DNA of 64,000 nt from Myxocyprinus asiaticus. Taxonomy: Eukaryota > Chordata > Actinopteri > Cypriniformes > Catostomidae. The DNA is taken from assembly GCF_019703515.2 (NCBI RefSeq), contig NC_059365.1:42242501-42306500 (forward strand), written 5' to 3'. Of this stretch, positions 34,870 to 46,130 are shown piece by piece. Every line of letters begins with the position of its first letter. Positions within the stretch are counted from its first letter, which is position 1. The position numbers and the translations under genes are program-made. The notes below the pieces were generated by a model. It did not search any database, was not told the origin of the DNA, and saw only the letters and a program-made list of their open reading frames with translations.

Positions 34870-35186
34870 TACTACACTATAGCTGAGAAATATAGTTAAA
34901 CTAACAGCTTCAGCATAACTACTAATAACAGCCAACAGACGGTAATCAAACACACTCAGGGCACCTACCTGTTACGAGGAAGATGTAAACTTTCAAAATG
35001 GCAGAGGGAAGTATGCTTTCTTTGTCAGTGGCAAAATAAGAGTTCCACAAGAAACTGGCGTCCTCCATGTTTTCTCTTCGTCTACAAAATGCTTGAACGT
35101 GAGTGAAATTCTGGTATGATAATTCAGATAGCACGTTCAGCAGCATCACTCCACAATCAAAGCAGATTTACGGAAGCCTCAAACTG
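34870..35186 (-). repeat. R repeat, copy 3, left part (continues at 39046 and 47357)
   Basis: Same unit as copy 1 (CACCTACCTGTTACGAG, GATGTAAACTTTCAAAATGG, CGTCCTCCATGTTTTCTCTT). The minus-strand frame at 34946-35149 gives FTHVQAFCRRRENMEDASF. The unit stops at about 35175 in GCAGATTTAC and resumes at 39051 with CGGATTACCATCACACTACA, so 3.9 kb is inserted. Confidence 0.75.
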
Positions 35187-35400
35187 CAGTGTGAAAAATT
35201 CACTAGATTAATTTTCTCTCTACATTTTTTTTATCTCTCTAAATTCTTTCTCCAAAAAAAAAATGTTCTCTCTCAAAAATTTGTATTTTTCTCAAAATCT
35301 ATTTTTTTTTTAATTTTAAAAAAATTTTTTTTTTTTTTTTAGGACATAGGCCCAGGAAGGCGCCAAGACACCTAAAAACAGTTCCCTATCTGTCACTCAC

Positions 35401-35561
35401 TCGACGTTGTGTCGATGTAGTGACACTAGGGGTCACTCTTGGGAGCCCGAGACACCTCTGGTCTTTGATAAAAGGCCAATGAAAATTGGCGAGTGGTATT
35501 TGCATGCCACTCCCCCGGACATACGGGTATAAAAGGAGCTGGTATGCGACCACTCATTCAG
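35401..35561 (+). repeat. DIRS left inverted terminal repeat
   Basis: TCGACGTTGTGTCGATGTAG through GCGACCACTCATTCAG. Its inverse is at 38805-38962. It includes a TATA-like GGGTATAAAAGGAG at 35525-35538, plausible as the element's promoter. Confidence 0.9.
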
Positions 35562-35801
35562 ATTTTCTCTTTGGAGCCAAATGGTCATGCTCATTGAGCT
35601 GAATACTACTGTTCATTCACCTCTGCTGGATCGGACGGCACATTTCAGCGGCTTCTTCCTCCTCTGCACTGGTGCACTGCAGAGAACGCCCCTGGGTGCT
35701 TCGGCAGAAAAACAAGAGCTTTTCCTCCTCTAAAAGAGTATATATTTCTCTAAAAGAGTGGCACACATGGAACGTCTTTTTAAAGACGCGTCTTTTTAAA
35801 G

Positions 35802-36800
35802 ATGCCTTTCCGATTGTGTGTTATTCCTGGTTGCGGTCGTTATCTCTCAACTTCGGATGGTCATGATCGCTGTCTTTCGTGTCTGGGCGCAACCCACATG
35901 GAGGCAGCATTTGTGAATGGTTCATGTTCTCACTGCGAGAACATGACCATGGCAACGTTGCGGTCGCGGCTTGCTTTTCGTAAGAAAGCAAGCCACCCCA
36001 GCGGCTTCCCACCTCGGTCCTTCTACCTACAGGTATGAGGCCAGTGCGGTTAGCACTGAGGGTGATTTGGGGACCCCAATGGGATAGTCTCCGCCGAGTA
36101 TCCCCCCGTGGACCTCCCATTCCCCAGCTCGTTCGTCTGCCCCAATTGGGCTTCCGGATGAGTTCGCCGGCTCGTCTCATGGCTTGTCTGGCTTCTTGTT
36201 CGGAGCCCGCGAAGATGATGAGCTCTCGAGCGCAGCATCTGAGAACGGGCTTGTCCAGTCGGATGCAGAAGCCTCAGCTGGGCTTCCCCCTTCAGGGACG
36301 ATTGCCCAGTCACAGGCCGATGCCTAAATGACAGATATGCTTTCCCGGGCGGCTGCGAGCGTCGGGTTAGAGTGGAACCCTCCGCTCTCCCCTGAACCCT
36401 TGCGGCTTGATGATTGGTTCCTGGGCTCGCGGCGCCACTCAAATTAGCCAAGCCCTGCTCCAGTGCCATTCTTCCCGGAAGTGCACGAGAAGCTGACGAA
36501 GTCGTGGGAGGCACCTTTTACTGCCCAGCCCCAATTCCGCAGTTCCCCCGCACTCACTACCCTCAATGGCAGGGTGGCCAGGGGCTATTTTCTCCCTGGG
36601 TCACATACCTGGTGTGTACGGTCGTCACCACGACTACCGTCCACGGATTTTTTCTTGCAGGATTAGCGCTCCAGCAGTGGCCTTTCCACCCCTGAGCATC
36701 CAGCTGTGGCACACAGCTGCCCCCGATTTGGCAGTCTACACGGGTTACGAGAACAGGCCTCTTCCTCCCCTGTCCCAGGCTCTTCGAGGGGTGGTCACAA
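35802..36800 (+). pseudogene. DIRS gag-like ORF1, broken
   Basis: It starts MPFRLCVIPGCGRYLSTSDG at 35802 and shows Cys/His pairs (CVIPGC, HDRCLSCLG, CSHCEN) compatible with a zinc-binding module. The frame stops at 36036-36038; similarity continues in other frames (GLPDEFAGSSHGL near 36150; PFFPEVHEKLTKSWEAP near 36464-36515; ENRPLPPLSQALRG near 36750). A deletion around 36600-36720 is likely because the text after the GYF motif does not continue as expected. In intact elements ORF1 is a nucleocapsid-like protein. Confidence 0.75.
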
Positions 36801-37715
36801 GGAGCCAGGTAAGTGCTTCGATGTCCCTAGACTCAGCACGGCCACAACATGGTGTGGCACCTCGAGCTCCGCCCCGCCGCGAGGCCCCACCTACCGGTAC
36901 GTCCGACGATGTTGTCCCCTTGGTCCCCCTTGCGGGGAACTTGGACGCGTGGCTCGCGCTTTCCAATCCGTCACGATGGCTGATCCGGACCGTCCGACTC
37001 GGCTACAGGATTCAGTTCGCCAGGCGCCCGCACAGGTTCAGCGGTATTCACTTCACCTTGGTCAAGAGCGAAAATGCTTCCACCTTGCGCACGGAGATCA
37101 CTACTCTCCTACAGAAGGGCATGATAGAACCTGTCCCTCTAGCCGAGATGAAGAAAGGGTTTTACAGCCCCTACTTCATCATACCAAAAAAAGGTGGTGG
37201 GTTGCGGCCAATCTTGGACCTGCGAGTACTGAACCGGGCTTTAAAACAGACTCCCATTCAAGATGCTGATGCAAAAACGCATTCTGGCGAGCGTCCAGCA
37301 TCAAGATTGGTTCGTGCCGGTAGACCTGAAGGATGCGTACTTCCACGTCTCAATCCTTCCTCGACACAGACCATTCCTGCGGTTTGCATTCGAGGGTCAG
37401 GCGTATCAGTACAAAGTCCTCACTTTCGGCCTATCCCTGTCTCCTCGCGTCTTTACGAAGATCGCAGAGGCTGCCCTTGCCCCGTTAAGGGAGGTGGGCA
37501 TTCGCATTCTCAACTATCTCGACGACTGGCTAATCCTAGCTCACTCTCGAGAAATGTTGTGCGCACACAGGGACCTGGTGCTCTCACTCCTCAGCCGACT
37601 AGGGCTTTGGGTCAACTGGGAAAAGAGCAAGCTCCTCCGGTTCAGAGCATCTCTTTTCTCGGTTTGGAGTTGGACTCAGTCTCCTTGACGGCGCGCCTTA
37701 CGAACGAGCGTAGCC
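36800..37715 (+). pseudogene. DIRS reverse transcriptase, two frameshifts
   Basis: The frame from 36566 provides PLAGNLDAWLALS, KGMIEPVPLAEMKKGFYSPY and FIIPKKGGGLRPILDLRVLN. Near 37255 the frame shifts and continues from 37263 with QHQDWFVPVDLKDAYFHVSI, FEGQAYQYKVLTFGLSLSPR and the catalytic NYLDDWLIL (YxDD, near 37510-37527). Near 37650 it shifts back to give SFLGLELDSVSLTARLT. The two shifts are compensating in effect but break the protein. The longest frame here (437 codons) mixes real RT with out-of-frame residues and must not be read as one protein. Confidence 0.88.
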
Positions 37716-37856
37716 CATTCTACCAGGGGTGTTGCGGCTTCCTGGGCCCTGGCCAGAGGTGCCTCTCTAACAGACATTTGCAGAGCAGTGGGCTTGGCAA
37801 CACCCAACACTTTTGCAAGGTTCTACAACCTCTGGAACAAGTTTTGTCCCAGGTAG
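37716..37856 (+). pseudogene. DIRS tyrosine recombinase, C-terminal remnant
   Basis: In the frame starting at 37716 the sequence reads HSTRGVAASWALARGASLTD followed by ICRAVGLATPNTFARFY, then a TAG at 37854-37856. This is the end of a DIRS integrase: the HxxR-type box and the terminal Phe-Tyr where the nucleophilic Tyr is expected. It follows the reverse transcriptase within about ten codons, so the intervening recombinase, RNase H and methyltransferase regions are deleted at about 37711. Confidence 0.8.
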
Positions 37857-38627
37857 TGGCACGCAACACAAGTGGATAAGCCCAGGATAGCTGGCCGGGT
37901 GTATCACTTGCACATAGCACCTTCCACCTCGTTTTGAGCTGAAGACGCGTGCCATTAATTCCCAGTAGTGTTCACAAAGTTTGTTCCCTGGTTGACTTCC
38001 TCCGAGCCCTGTGGCAGTCGAGTTTTCATAGAGACTCACTGCCGGCCCAGTACACATGCTAACTAAGTGTCCTGTTCTGGGGTAGGTGCTCCGCATGTGA
38101 AGGTTCCCTGTAAGGCTAACCCCATGCGATATATATCTTCCGCTAGTTTGTTTCCCTGTTGGCAAACTGTGTCTTCCTAGGGCAGAGCTCCTCTACCCCA
38201 GTCTCCATGTTTGTAGTAACTCCTCCCCCGTTGGGTAGGATCTACCTTGAAGACTCTCCACATGGTTGGAAAGACCATGTGACATATTTTTCCACTTAAA
38301 TATCCCCCCCTCTCTTTGGGTGAGGTGTGGTCTCCGCGGTGTTTTCCCCTTGTGAGGGACACCCCCCGACTAGACCTGACGGCCCAGTCGGATAATCCCC
38401 CTTCTTTTTCAGGGAGTGGAAAAAGAGAAGGGGAAAAGAGGCCACAACTGGGTTAATCCTTTTGGGTAGTCGACTTGTCCCCAAAGGGCCGTTCGACACT
38501 CATAACTATGTTGGGGGAGGTTACGTGTCGGCCTGGTGTGCTGGCTATGAGGCACACAGTAGTCTGCCCATCACACACCACCAGTTCATGTAACACAGTT
38601 CAGCCAATTGTGCCGTTTCGTATAGGG
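37857..38627 (+). other. DIRS 3' non-coding part
   Basis: GC-richer sequence between the recombinase remnant and the internal complementary region. No protein similarity recognised; short frames here are not supported. Confidence 0.6.
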
Positions 38628-38732
38628 ACCCCTAGTGTCACTACATCGATACAACGTCGAGTGAGTGACAGATAGGGAACATCATGGTTACTTGTGTAAC
38701 CTCCGTTCCCTGATGGAGGGAACAAGATGTTG
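38628..38732. repeat. DIRS internal complementary region
   Basis: 38628-38684 (CCCTAGTGTCACTACATCGA to GACAGATAGGGAAC) is the inverse of 35381-35436. 38687-38732 (CATGGTTACTTGTGTAACCT to ATGGAGGGAAC) is the inverse of 38966-39005. Both element ends are thus represented back to back. Confidence 0.9.
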
Positions 38733-38804
38733 TGTCCCTCCTGCCACAACGCTGAACTACCCGCTGAAATGGCCGGACCTTATATCGGCTCCTCAGCATA
38801 AAAC

Positions 38805-38962
38805 CTGAATGAGTGGTTGCATACCAGCTCCTTTTATGCCCGTATGTCCGGGGGAGTGGCATGCAAATACCACTCGCCAATTTTCATTGGCCTTTTATCA
38901 AAGACCAGAGGTGCCTCGGGCTCCCAAGAGTGACCCCTAGTGTCACTACATCGACACAACGT
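38805..38962 (-). repeat. DIRS right inverted terminal repeat
   Basis: CTGAATGAGTGGTTGCATAC to CATCGACACAACGT, inverse of 35401-35561 with a few mismatches. It is followed by the right-end extension TTCCCTCCATCAGGGAACGG to 39007. Confidence 0.9.
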
Positions 38963-39045
38963 CTCGTTCCCTCCATCAGGGAACGGAGGTTACACAAGTA
39001 ACCATGACGTTTTTTTCACCAAGTGAACTTTTCTTTTTTACAGTG

Positions 39046-39274
39046 CAGTTCGGATTACCATCACACTACAGCTGAATAATAGAGTTAAACAAACAGTTGC
39101 AGGTAATCTCACGCTCAGTCTCTCTCTCAAACACACACTCAAATGTCCTTGTTTCTTAAATAACTTATTAGAAACAACCTAAACTGTTGTTATTAGCTCT
39201 ATTGTGTGGTTTTCAAAATTAGTAACAGACGCCTTGTGCCTACCCCGAAATTACAGCCATGCTGATAGCTGGAT
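39046..39274 (+). repeat. R repeat, copy 3, middle part
   Basis: GCAGGTAATCTCACGCTCAG, CCTTGTTTCTTAAATAACTT and ATTACAGCCATGCTGATAGC continue the R unit after the CACTA-like insertion. It breaks at AGCTGGAT and resumes at 47357. Confidence 0.7.
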
Positions 39275-40241
39275 GTCAAGGAATTTGAGGGAGGACCCAA
39301 GGATGCAGAAGGCAAAATGAACTTTATTGAAAAACAAAACAATACAGCAAACAAAAAGTCTCACAATGAAGAAAAACAGAAAACAAAAACAAACTTACAC
39401 TGTAAAAAAAAACTGTAAAATTTACAGTAAAATACTGACCGCAGGGTTCCCAGCCAGTTACTGTAATTTTTAAAGTGACCTTACTGTAATTGAATTACAG
39501 TTATTTACTGTAATTATAGAATACAGGACAATACTGTATATTTATTTAATTAATAATACAATAATTTACTGGATGCATTTACAAGTTTAATGCTGTAATG
39601 TTTACAGTATATTACTTGATTGTGTGAATTCGCTATTTTTGGAGGAAATACATAAAATACTGTATGTCCAGTATATTTAGCTGAATGTCAATTACTGGCA
39701 GCTGAAATTTAAATGTAAACTACTTAATAATTGCATAAGGTTTGCCATCTATGTTGTATAATAACTTTCAGTTATTATTTCACAAAACATTAAAAAATCA
39801 TTTGCAATGTATTGATAAATCTTGAAAAACTGTTCAAAATTTAAAATATAACTTTACATTCACATACATCAATGGACTCTATGTGAAAACATGGTCCTAA
39901 AAAACAATGCAAAGTTTATTTTGTACATTAAATATTTTTTTATTCAATTCACAACTTCACATATTTGGCAACATGGCCCTTCAAACAATACAGAAATATA
40001 AACATAGTTTCAAATGTCACAGACACAATATTTCAACACTTCCTGAACAGGCCAACATGGACAAAAAACAAGGCCCCAAGTGAGCTAAACCAACTAAACT
40101 GATAAACTTCTGAACAAGAAAATGGAAAATGCTTCAGGTGCAGATCCTGATCCATCAGAGGGTCCAAGGAGTGGCTAGAAATATTGAAAACAAAGAGGAC
40201 AATATATTACATATATTATAAAAAATAAATACATTTTAAAA

Positions 40242-40495
40242 AAGGGATGATAAATATAGTTAGAGAGATAGAGGGATGATAGATACAGTTAGAGAGATAG
40301 AGGGATGATAGATACAGTTAGAGAGGGATGTTAGATACAGTTAGAGACGGAGAGAGCGATGATAGATACTGTTAGAGGGATAGAGGGATGATAGATACAG
40401 TTAGAGAGATAGAGGGATGATAGATACAGTTAGACGGATAGAGTGATGATAGATATAGTTAGAGACAGATAGAGGGATGATAGATACAGTTATTT
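40242..40495. repeat. Minisatellite, about 31-bp period
   Basis: Eight or so units of GATAGATACAGTTAGAGAGA plus TAGAGGGAT with small variants, inside the EnSpm element. Confidence 0.92.
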
Positions 40496-40564
40496 TTTAT
40501 TATTTTTATTTTATTATTATTGTCTCTTCAATATGTCTTGAGTAATGATAGTTTGTGGGACAGT

Positions 40565-40568
<4 letters not shown>

Positions 40569-40617
<49 letters not shown>
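40569..40617. repeat. (TG)n microsatellite
   Basis: About 23 TG units; shorter TG tracts follow at 40634-40646 and 40792-40820. Confidence 0.95.
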
Positions 40618-40621
<4 letters not shown>

Positions 40622-40820
40622 GGACAGTGTGTCTGTGTGTGTGTGTATATGTGGGACAGTGTGCATGCAGTGTTTGTATAACGGGGATGTATTTGGTTTT
40701 TACATTTATTTATTTTTTCAGTAGTGTTGTGTAGTTCTGTAGCTGGTCGCTGTTAAATATGTTTTAATAAATGTATAGAGAGAGAGATCTTGGTGTGTGT
40801 GTGTGTGTGTGTGTGTGTGT

Positions 40821-42133
40821 CTGCTTTTTCTTACCATTTCAGAAATTCCACTGGTAGTCCATCAGTTTGCAGAGTAGAGTGGAGATGTGTGGGTTCATTG
40901 CAACCTGCTTTTTCTGTACAAGTCGCTCCGTGGTTTTAGATGTCACTTTTCCTTTTGAATTCTTTGTCCCTCTCTCAGGGTTAATGCCTACAAAGCATCT
41001 GAAAGTGTCAGGAAACACACAACATTTTAATGCAGGCTTTAGCTTTTGAGGCATATAATCAAGTTTTTGGATTGGAGGTTTTCCTACCACCATATTATAT
41101 TAGTGGACTCAACAGATATAAAACATATAACATATCTACATATATAAACGGCAGGTTTTGAGGTTGTTAGAATTCACCCTTTACCTTTGAATAAACACCA
41201 ATGTACATGCCACCTCATCTTGGTACTCAAGGTTGAATATGTAGTACACTGCAAATAGTGTGGCAAGGCCAGACAGGAAGGTGGGCTGAGTGCCCTCACA
41301 CACAACCTCACCTTCAATGCCCAGTAGTCAAGGTGTCTGAAACCATCAATACCACATGTGACACCAGTTATTTTTAACCATGCCATTTCTTTTTTATCTT
41401 TGATCTTTTGACATTTAAACTTTATTTTAGTATTTATGACTGAGTGAACTGATTCTTTTAAACCAAGGTTAACAAGAGGCATTGGGAACAAATAATGAGC
41501 AATTTACACAGAATATACTTGTTATTATTAGTATTTATAATAGAACAAGTAAGAATAAAGAGAGAGAGAATAACAAGTATAAATACTATTTCTACTTGTT
41601 TTTATTAGTAGAAGTAGTTTTATTGTTATTATTTTAATAATTTTTTTAATTTTTTTTATTGTGTGTACATGTGTTTGTCTGTAATTTAATGCTTTGGCAT
41701 TGGTAACATTAAAAATGTAAAGCCTTTTTACCATGCCAATAAAAGCTACTTGAATCCGAATCTGTATACATAAAAAACAACTATATACTCAAATGTAATC
41801 CAACAAGAGACCCTTACAAAAATACTACCTTCATGAAACTTAAATGGATGAACACAATATTATAAACATCCATAATACAAAACCTTACAACAAGACCTTA
41901 AATCAACTCCTCTCTTGCAAAAAAAAAAAAAAAATGGAACATTATCAGACTAATATTGGGATCCACAGTACACAGTTAAAATAGACTGCATTACACTGTA
42001 CAAGGGTTTCTTATGTTCTAGTCACTCAAGAGTGTGTACACTATCTCAGTGTATACTTACCAAGCACAATGAGTCGCGGGGTCCCAGGTATGGTGTGTGT
42101 TGCTTGAAGATCTGCTGCTGAGGCACACCTCTG
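40821..42133. other. EnSpm interior without a recognised gene
   Basis: Minus-strand frames at 40839-41093 and 41174-41491 have no family resemblance that I can defend, though exons of the second EnSpm gene could lie here. A-runs and AT-rich DNA fill the rest. Confidence 0.35.
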
Positions 42134-43243
42134 TCAAATCAAGGGAAAATAACACATCACATTCTTACAAGGTTCTCTCAAAAACTTCTGGATATCATGC
42201 CGGTGATCAGTGATACTGCTTTCAAAAACAGGATCCTCAAGTGACAAGATTGACAATTCACAAAATGTCAACTTAAACAAGAATGTACTACAACTAAACC
42301 TTGTTATCTTCAGCAATATATTTACATCTGCAAGGAGCAGAAGTCCATCTGGATCCTCTCGGAAATGTGCCAGGAGGAGATTAATCACAAGGGCTCCAAC
42401 TTCTTCTTTGGTGGACAAGATTTTCTTGACAAATTCATTTGTGGGTTTGCTCTTGAAGAAGTCAATGAGGACACTACCGCACTCCTGCATGGCCTGGTTG
42501 AGCCTTTTGTGTACGGCGATACTGGTAAGCTCCTCAAAATGTGCATAAAGTTGCTTTTGCACAAACAGGTATGGCCATTTGTTTTTGAGGTCTCTAATAG
42601 GAGGTGCTTGTATATGTCACTCATGTGCTTTCTTTGCAAATAGTAAGTTTCCTTCATTAAGGCACAAACATCAGCCCTGCCAACTCCACTTGTTCCATAA
42701 CGCTGGTACAGATTCTCTAAAGTCTGTCTTTTTTCTTCAAGTAAATCATCGGTCTCCGCAAGTGGAGGCTGGGGCTGCCATTGTGTACATCCGTATGTAG
42801 CTGTTGGGCATTGTGTACTCCCAGGTGTCTGTTACTCCACTGGTCCGTCGCCTGTGTGATAGTGTTTTCTCTATTAACATGTTCAACATGAGTTTTTATT
42901 TGTTTCAAGAGGGAGTAGTACCCAATTTTATTCATTGCTTGAGTATCATCATAATCAGAAAAGCTCTTTGGATACTGTTTGACAATTTTGAGAGCAACAG
43001 CAAGGCATTGTGCTTTGCTTGGATTCTTTTCATGTTTCCTCGTTTCACTAACAAGGATGCGAATCATTTTGCGGCGATCGGGGGGAGTTGTCTTTTTCCA
43101 TTCGCAGCTGCACTGCGTAATTCGCTTGGCATTTGGTCCCAGGGAACCTGAAATGACTCGGGCCAAGTAATTGCTGTGGTTGAAGAAAGGCTTGGTGGGA
43201 CCACGGTGTCAAAGGTGACAGTAGAGGAAGAGGAAGATGGCAT
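42134..43243 (-). pseudogene. Second gene of the EnSpm element, SAMD3-like, broken
   Basis: It starts MPSSSSSTVTFDTVVPPSLS at 43243 and continues WPESFQVPWDQMPSELRSA. A frameshift near 43080-43110 moves it to the frame of 42717-43166, with DRRKMIRILVSETRKHEKNP, VKQYPKSFSDYDDTQAMNKI and GYYSLLKQIKTHVEHVNRE. After a further shift near 42660-42720 come MKETYYLQRKHMSDIYKHL, then EQKQLYAHFEEL-like text in the frame of 42134-42562 (NQAMQECGSVLIDFFKSKP, STKEEVGALVINLLLAHFRE). I recall this pattern from fish proteins annotated as SAM-domain-containing 3-like that accompany EnSpm elements; the SAM domain itself is not visible. Function unknown; probably a transposon accessory protein. Frameshifts make it non-functional. 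Confidence 0.65.
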
Positions 43244-43984
43244 TTTTGGAGGGACATAAGACAGAATTTTCTCTCCAGCTAATAGAGCAAATACAACATG
43301 AACTGTTCATCATATATAATGGTGCTAATATTCTGATCTGTTAGAAAGAAAAAAAAAAAACTTATTTACAATGTGATTCAATAATAAAAATGTAATATTT
43401 TAGGAAATCTTAATCTTCATATACTTCACAGAATGTCAAAATAACCTGTCTTAAAGCTGTCTAGCAGTTTGCAAATCTGGATGGGCAGGAGTAAATCTGA
43501 CAGGTCCACTCCAGGAGCTCCCTCCACATATTTAAGATCATCTGTGCTTTCCACACCCCAGCTAAGAAGTCTCTGCAGCAACTGCTCCATCTTTACTCCA
43601 AGAAAGACCAGGCAGTGCTGTGGAAATGACCGTCTGTACTTCCTCCCTCAAAGTTGTGGACATCATTCTAGAGAAGGAAAAGAGTGGTGAAGAGCAAGTA
43701 CTGACAAACCACACAACTTGTACATGGGCAAGGGATAGTTGTCCAATAGGTTTTCCTGACTAACACAACACAACCTTTTTGCAGGTGTCCCAGAAAGGCA
43801 ATGAAGGCCCTGATCAATGAGAGTTAGAGAGTTATAACTTTGTGTGATGAAGTGGACAGAATCTCCTTGAATGAGAATGGCTTTGATTTTGCCAAATATG
43901 ATTCCATCATCTCTTTGATCAAGCACAAGAAACATATATATATATTTTTTGTATATAGTCCCTTTCACTTTTTGCAAATTAGAG
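43244..43984. other. Spacer between the two EnSpm genes
   Basis: AT-rich with an A-run at 43351-43362. Short frames on both strands; no motif recognised. Confidence 0.4.
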
Positions 43985-46130
43985 TGTTTGACTAACAGTT
44001 AAAGTGGGCAACAGCTTCTCTGATATCTTCATTGTAATCTGCTGGGAACAAAATCTGTTCCCTTTTCAACAACAACATGGGGTGGGAACAGACTGCCAGC
44101 ACTTAAGTAAGCTTGAAGTAGCTGATGCCTTTCAGCAAGAGTAGAGCAAATGTTCTTAAAGTTGTGCAACTTCCTCGAACACTGTTTGAAATATGTATGC
44201 TTGCTCTCAAATCTAAGTGTCCACAGACGAATGAGTGGCCAAATCCGGACTGTTAGCTCTGGATAATGATTAACATAATGGTGCTTTGGCCTCAGAGGAT
44301 GGTCAGGAAATAGTTACTCTCGAAAATACAAGTAGTCCTCGATAATTACATTTAAGTAAGCGATCTGTCCAGAAGAAATGGCAGGTGCACAAATTAACTC
44401 TACCATCTTTCGCAGCTGCAAAACAAGTTGCCACACATCATTATCAACTGGGTTCCTTATATTGTCTCCAATTAACACTGGCAGCAATCTCAGGAAACAC
44501 CAGTTCTGAACAGCGTGCCCTCCAAGTTTATCACTCTCAGGACTTATCTGACATGGCTTATCATGTGCATCATTGCCTAGGTACCTGAATTGATTTAGCC
44601 TTCTATTCAGTTCCACATATGTGAATTGTTTCTCAACTCTGACCAGATGTTTGATGCATAAAGCCAAATCATAGGACACAATACCTTCAAAGAGATCATG
44701 CCCAGTGCATGGAGGCAAGCCAGGCTGGCAGACATGGTAGTGTGACAACTCATTGAACAGTGAGTCAAATTTGACCCCTTTTTTCTGGTCCAAATCATCT
44801 GCCTGGACATTACCTTTATATGACTGCACAGTCCTGTTGGGTGTCTTGGCAAGTGGGTCAGTCGCAAATGTGGGTCTGTCAATTTCACAGAATCTGCAAA
44901 AGAAGACACTGGTGCTGAAATTTTCAACAAAACCCCAATGGCATGAGAGCCTACATTATCTCCTGCAATGACACACAAAGTCGCTTTCCTAATCTCACCT
45001 TCGGACAATTGGATGCCACTCACCTCGAGGTCTTTAAGATCATCCTTCAGTAGTTGTCCCATCAAAGAGTCTTATCCAAAGTACTGAAAATCTTGTTCTC
45101 TGCAAAGGAGAACAAGTTGCATATGGTCAGTGGTTGATCGTTTGTGAGGCAAAATGTCTCCTAAAATGAGATAGACAGCCAGCACTTTATGCTTTTACTT
45201 TCCTGAACCCAATGGATTGACTACTTCAAATGAGTCTTGATAGAGAATCAAACCCAAGGACAAGGGATCTGACTTAAAGCATTTTCTGCAATTACTTTGC
45301 CATCCCAAATATCCTTAACTACGTCTTTGTTGCGGACTTGCAAATGGGTGCAACTGTGCTGCTCCCTCATGGACTCACTCACACAAAAGACCAGCAACTG
45401 TTTTTGATTGGAATGTATTGGGTAAAACATTCATTTCCTGCTTAATTGTTCTCTAAACAAATGGGAACTGGCTCAGTGTAGTTGAAACTTTGTTTAAACA
45501 CAGTTTTCCTCCTCTGATCTGTTTTCAATATTGAGTGTTGCAAGTCCGGAAAAGATCATCCAATTTAACCTCATCTATCAGTCTTTTTATATCTGCATTA
45601 GGAACTCCAAGTAAGACCAATTTTTCATTTAGTTTACTCAGCAAATTTGACTGGCTAATGTCATGCATTTCCTGGAATCCTTCAATGACTGCTTGAATAA
45701 CAGATGCCGGAAGCATCAACTTTGCCTGCAACTTAAGATAAAACAGGGCCAGATTTTTTTAGAAACATGTCATCATCTGCATTTTCAAGGGAAATATCTG
45801 TGTGTTCTATAGTAATTTCACTTGAGGCAGCAGCCTCACACCTGTCCACAATATGGACCATAGACTCCTGAGTGCTCCCTTCGCTTTCACTTGTTCCCTG
45901 AACAATAGTTTCAATTAGACTGTGCTCTGTCTTTCATTTATGGCATCTTGATAAATGCGATGTGAATGTTGACAAAATAGTAAATGTCTTTTTGCACTGT
46001 TTAAATGGACAAGATACTGCTGTGCCCTCTTTCAAATGTTTTTTTTTTTAGATGTGAAAAGAAACCAGTCAAGTCCTCACAATGCACAAAGCAACAGTCA
46101 ATATGACAAGTCAAATCAGTACTGCAGAGT
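43985..46130 (-). pseudogene. EnSpm/CACTA (TNP2-like) transposase, broken
   Basis: Read right to left. At 45940-46013 there is a C2H2 finger in one frame (CPFKQC ... HLSRCH). Then an acidic stretch and MQAKLMLPASVIQAVIEGFQ (45525-45731); YPIHSNQKQLL with NKDVVKDIWDG (45248-45430); ILPHKRSTTDHMQLVLLC near 45110-45165; KDLEVSGIQLSEGEIRKATL and IAGDNVGSHAIG (44940-45050). After a frameshift near 44900, RTVQSYKGNVQADDLDQKKG, CQPGLPPCTGHDLFEGIVSY and LNQFRYLGNDAHDK (44314-44829); finally KPKHHYVNHYPELTVRIWPL and SKHTYFKQCSRKLHNFKNIC (44120-44300). This order fits TNP2-type transposases of fish. Several frameshifts and stops; not functional. Confidence 0.85.

Larger units (their letters stand above)
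35381..39007 (+). mobile_element. DIRS-type retrotransposon, internally deleted
   Basis: The element has split inverted terminal repeats (35401-35561 and 38805-38962) and an internal complementary region (38628-38732) whose left part is the inverse of the left end and whose right part is the inverse of the right end, the hallmark of DIRS circular replication. Order of parts: gag-like, reverse transcriptase, then directly the last residues of a tyrosine recombinase. RNase H, methyltransferase-like and most recombinase sequence are missing. GC content is well above the surroundings. Confidence 0.9.
35187..39045. mobile_element. CACTA-like element ends enclosing the DIRS element
   Basis: The left end CAGTGTGAAAAATTCACTAG and the inverted right end CACTGTAAAAAAGAAAAGTT plus CACTTGG look like decayed EnSpm/CACTA termini with a small gap. 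Between the left end and the DIRS start (35187-35380) is A/T homopolymer-rich sequence. No transposase. It would be a MITE of about 230 bp carrying the DIRS. The target duplication is unclear. Confidence 0.45.

Noticed and set aside
36566..37879. A 437-codon open frame, the longest in the window
   Set aside because: It is not one protein. It reads genuine DIRS reverse transcriptase only in parts and runs out of frame between about 37255 and 37650, where the true frame is the one starting at 37263.
40242..40495. Regular repeats that could suggest a CRISPR-like array
   Set aside because: The units are contiguous without unique spacers, within a eukaryotic DNA transposon; an ordinary minisatellite.
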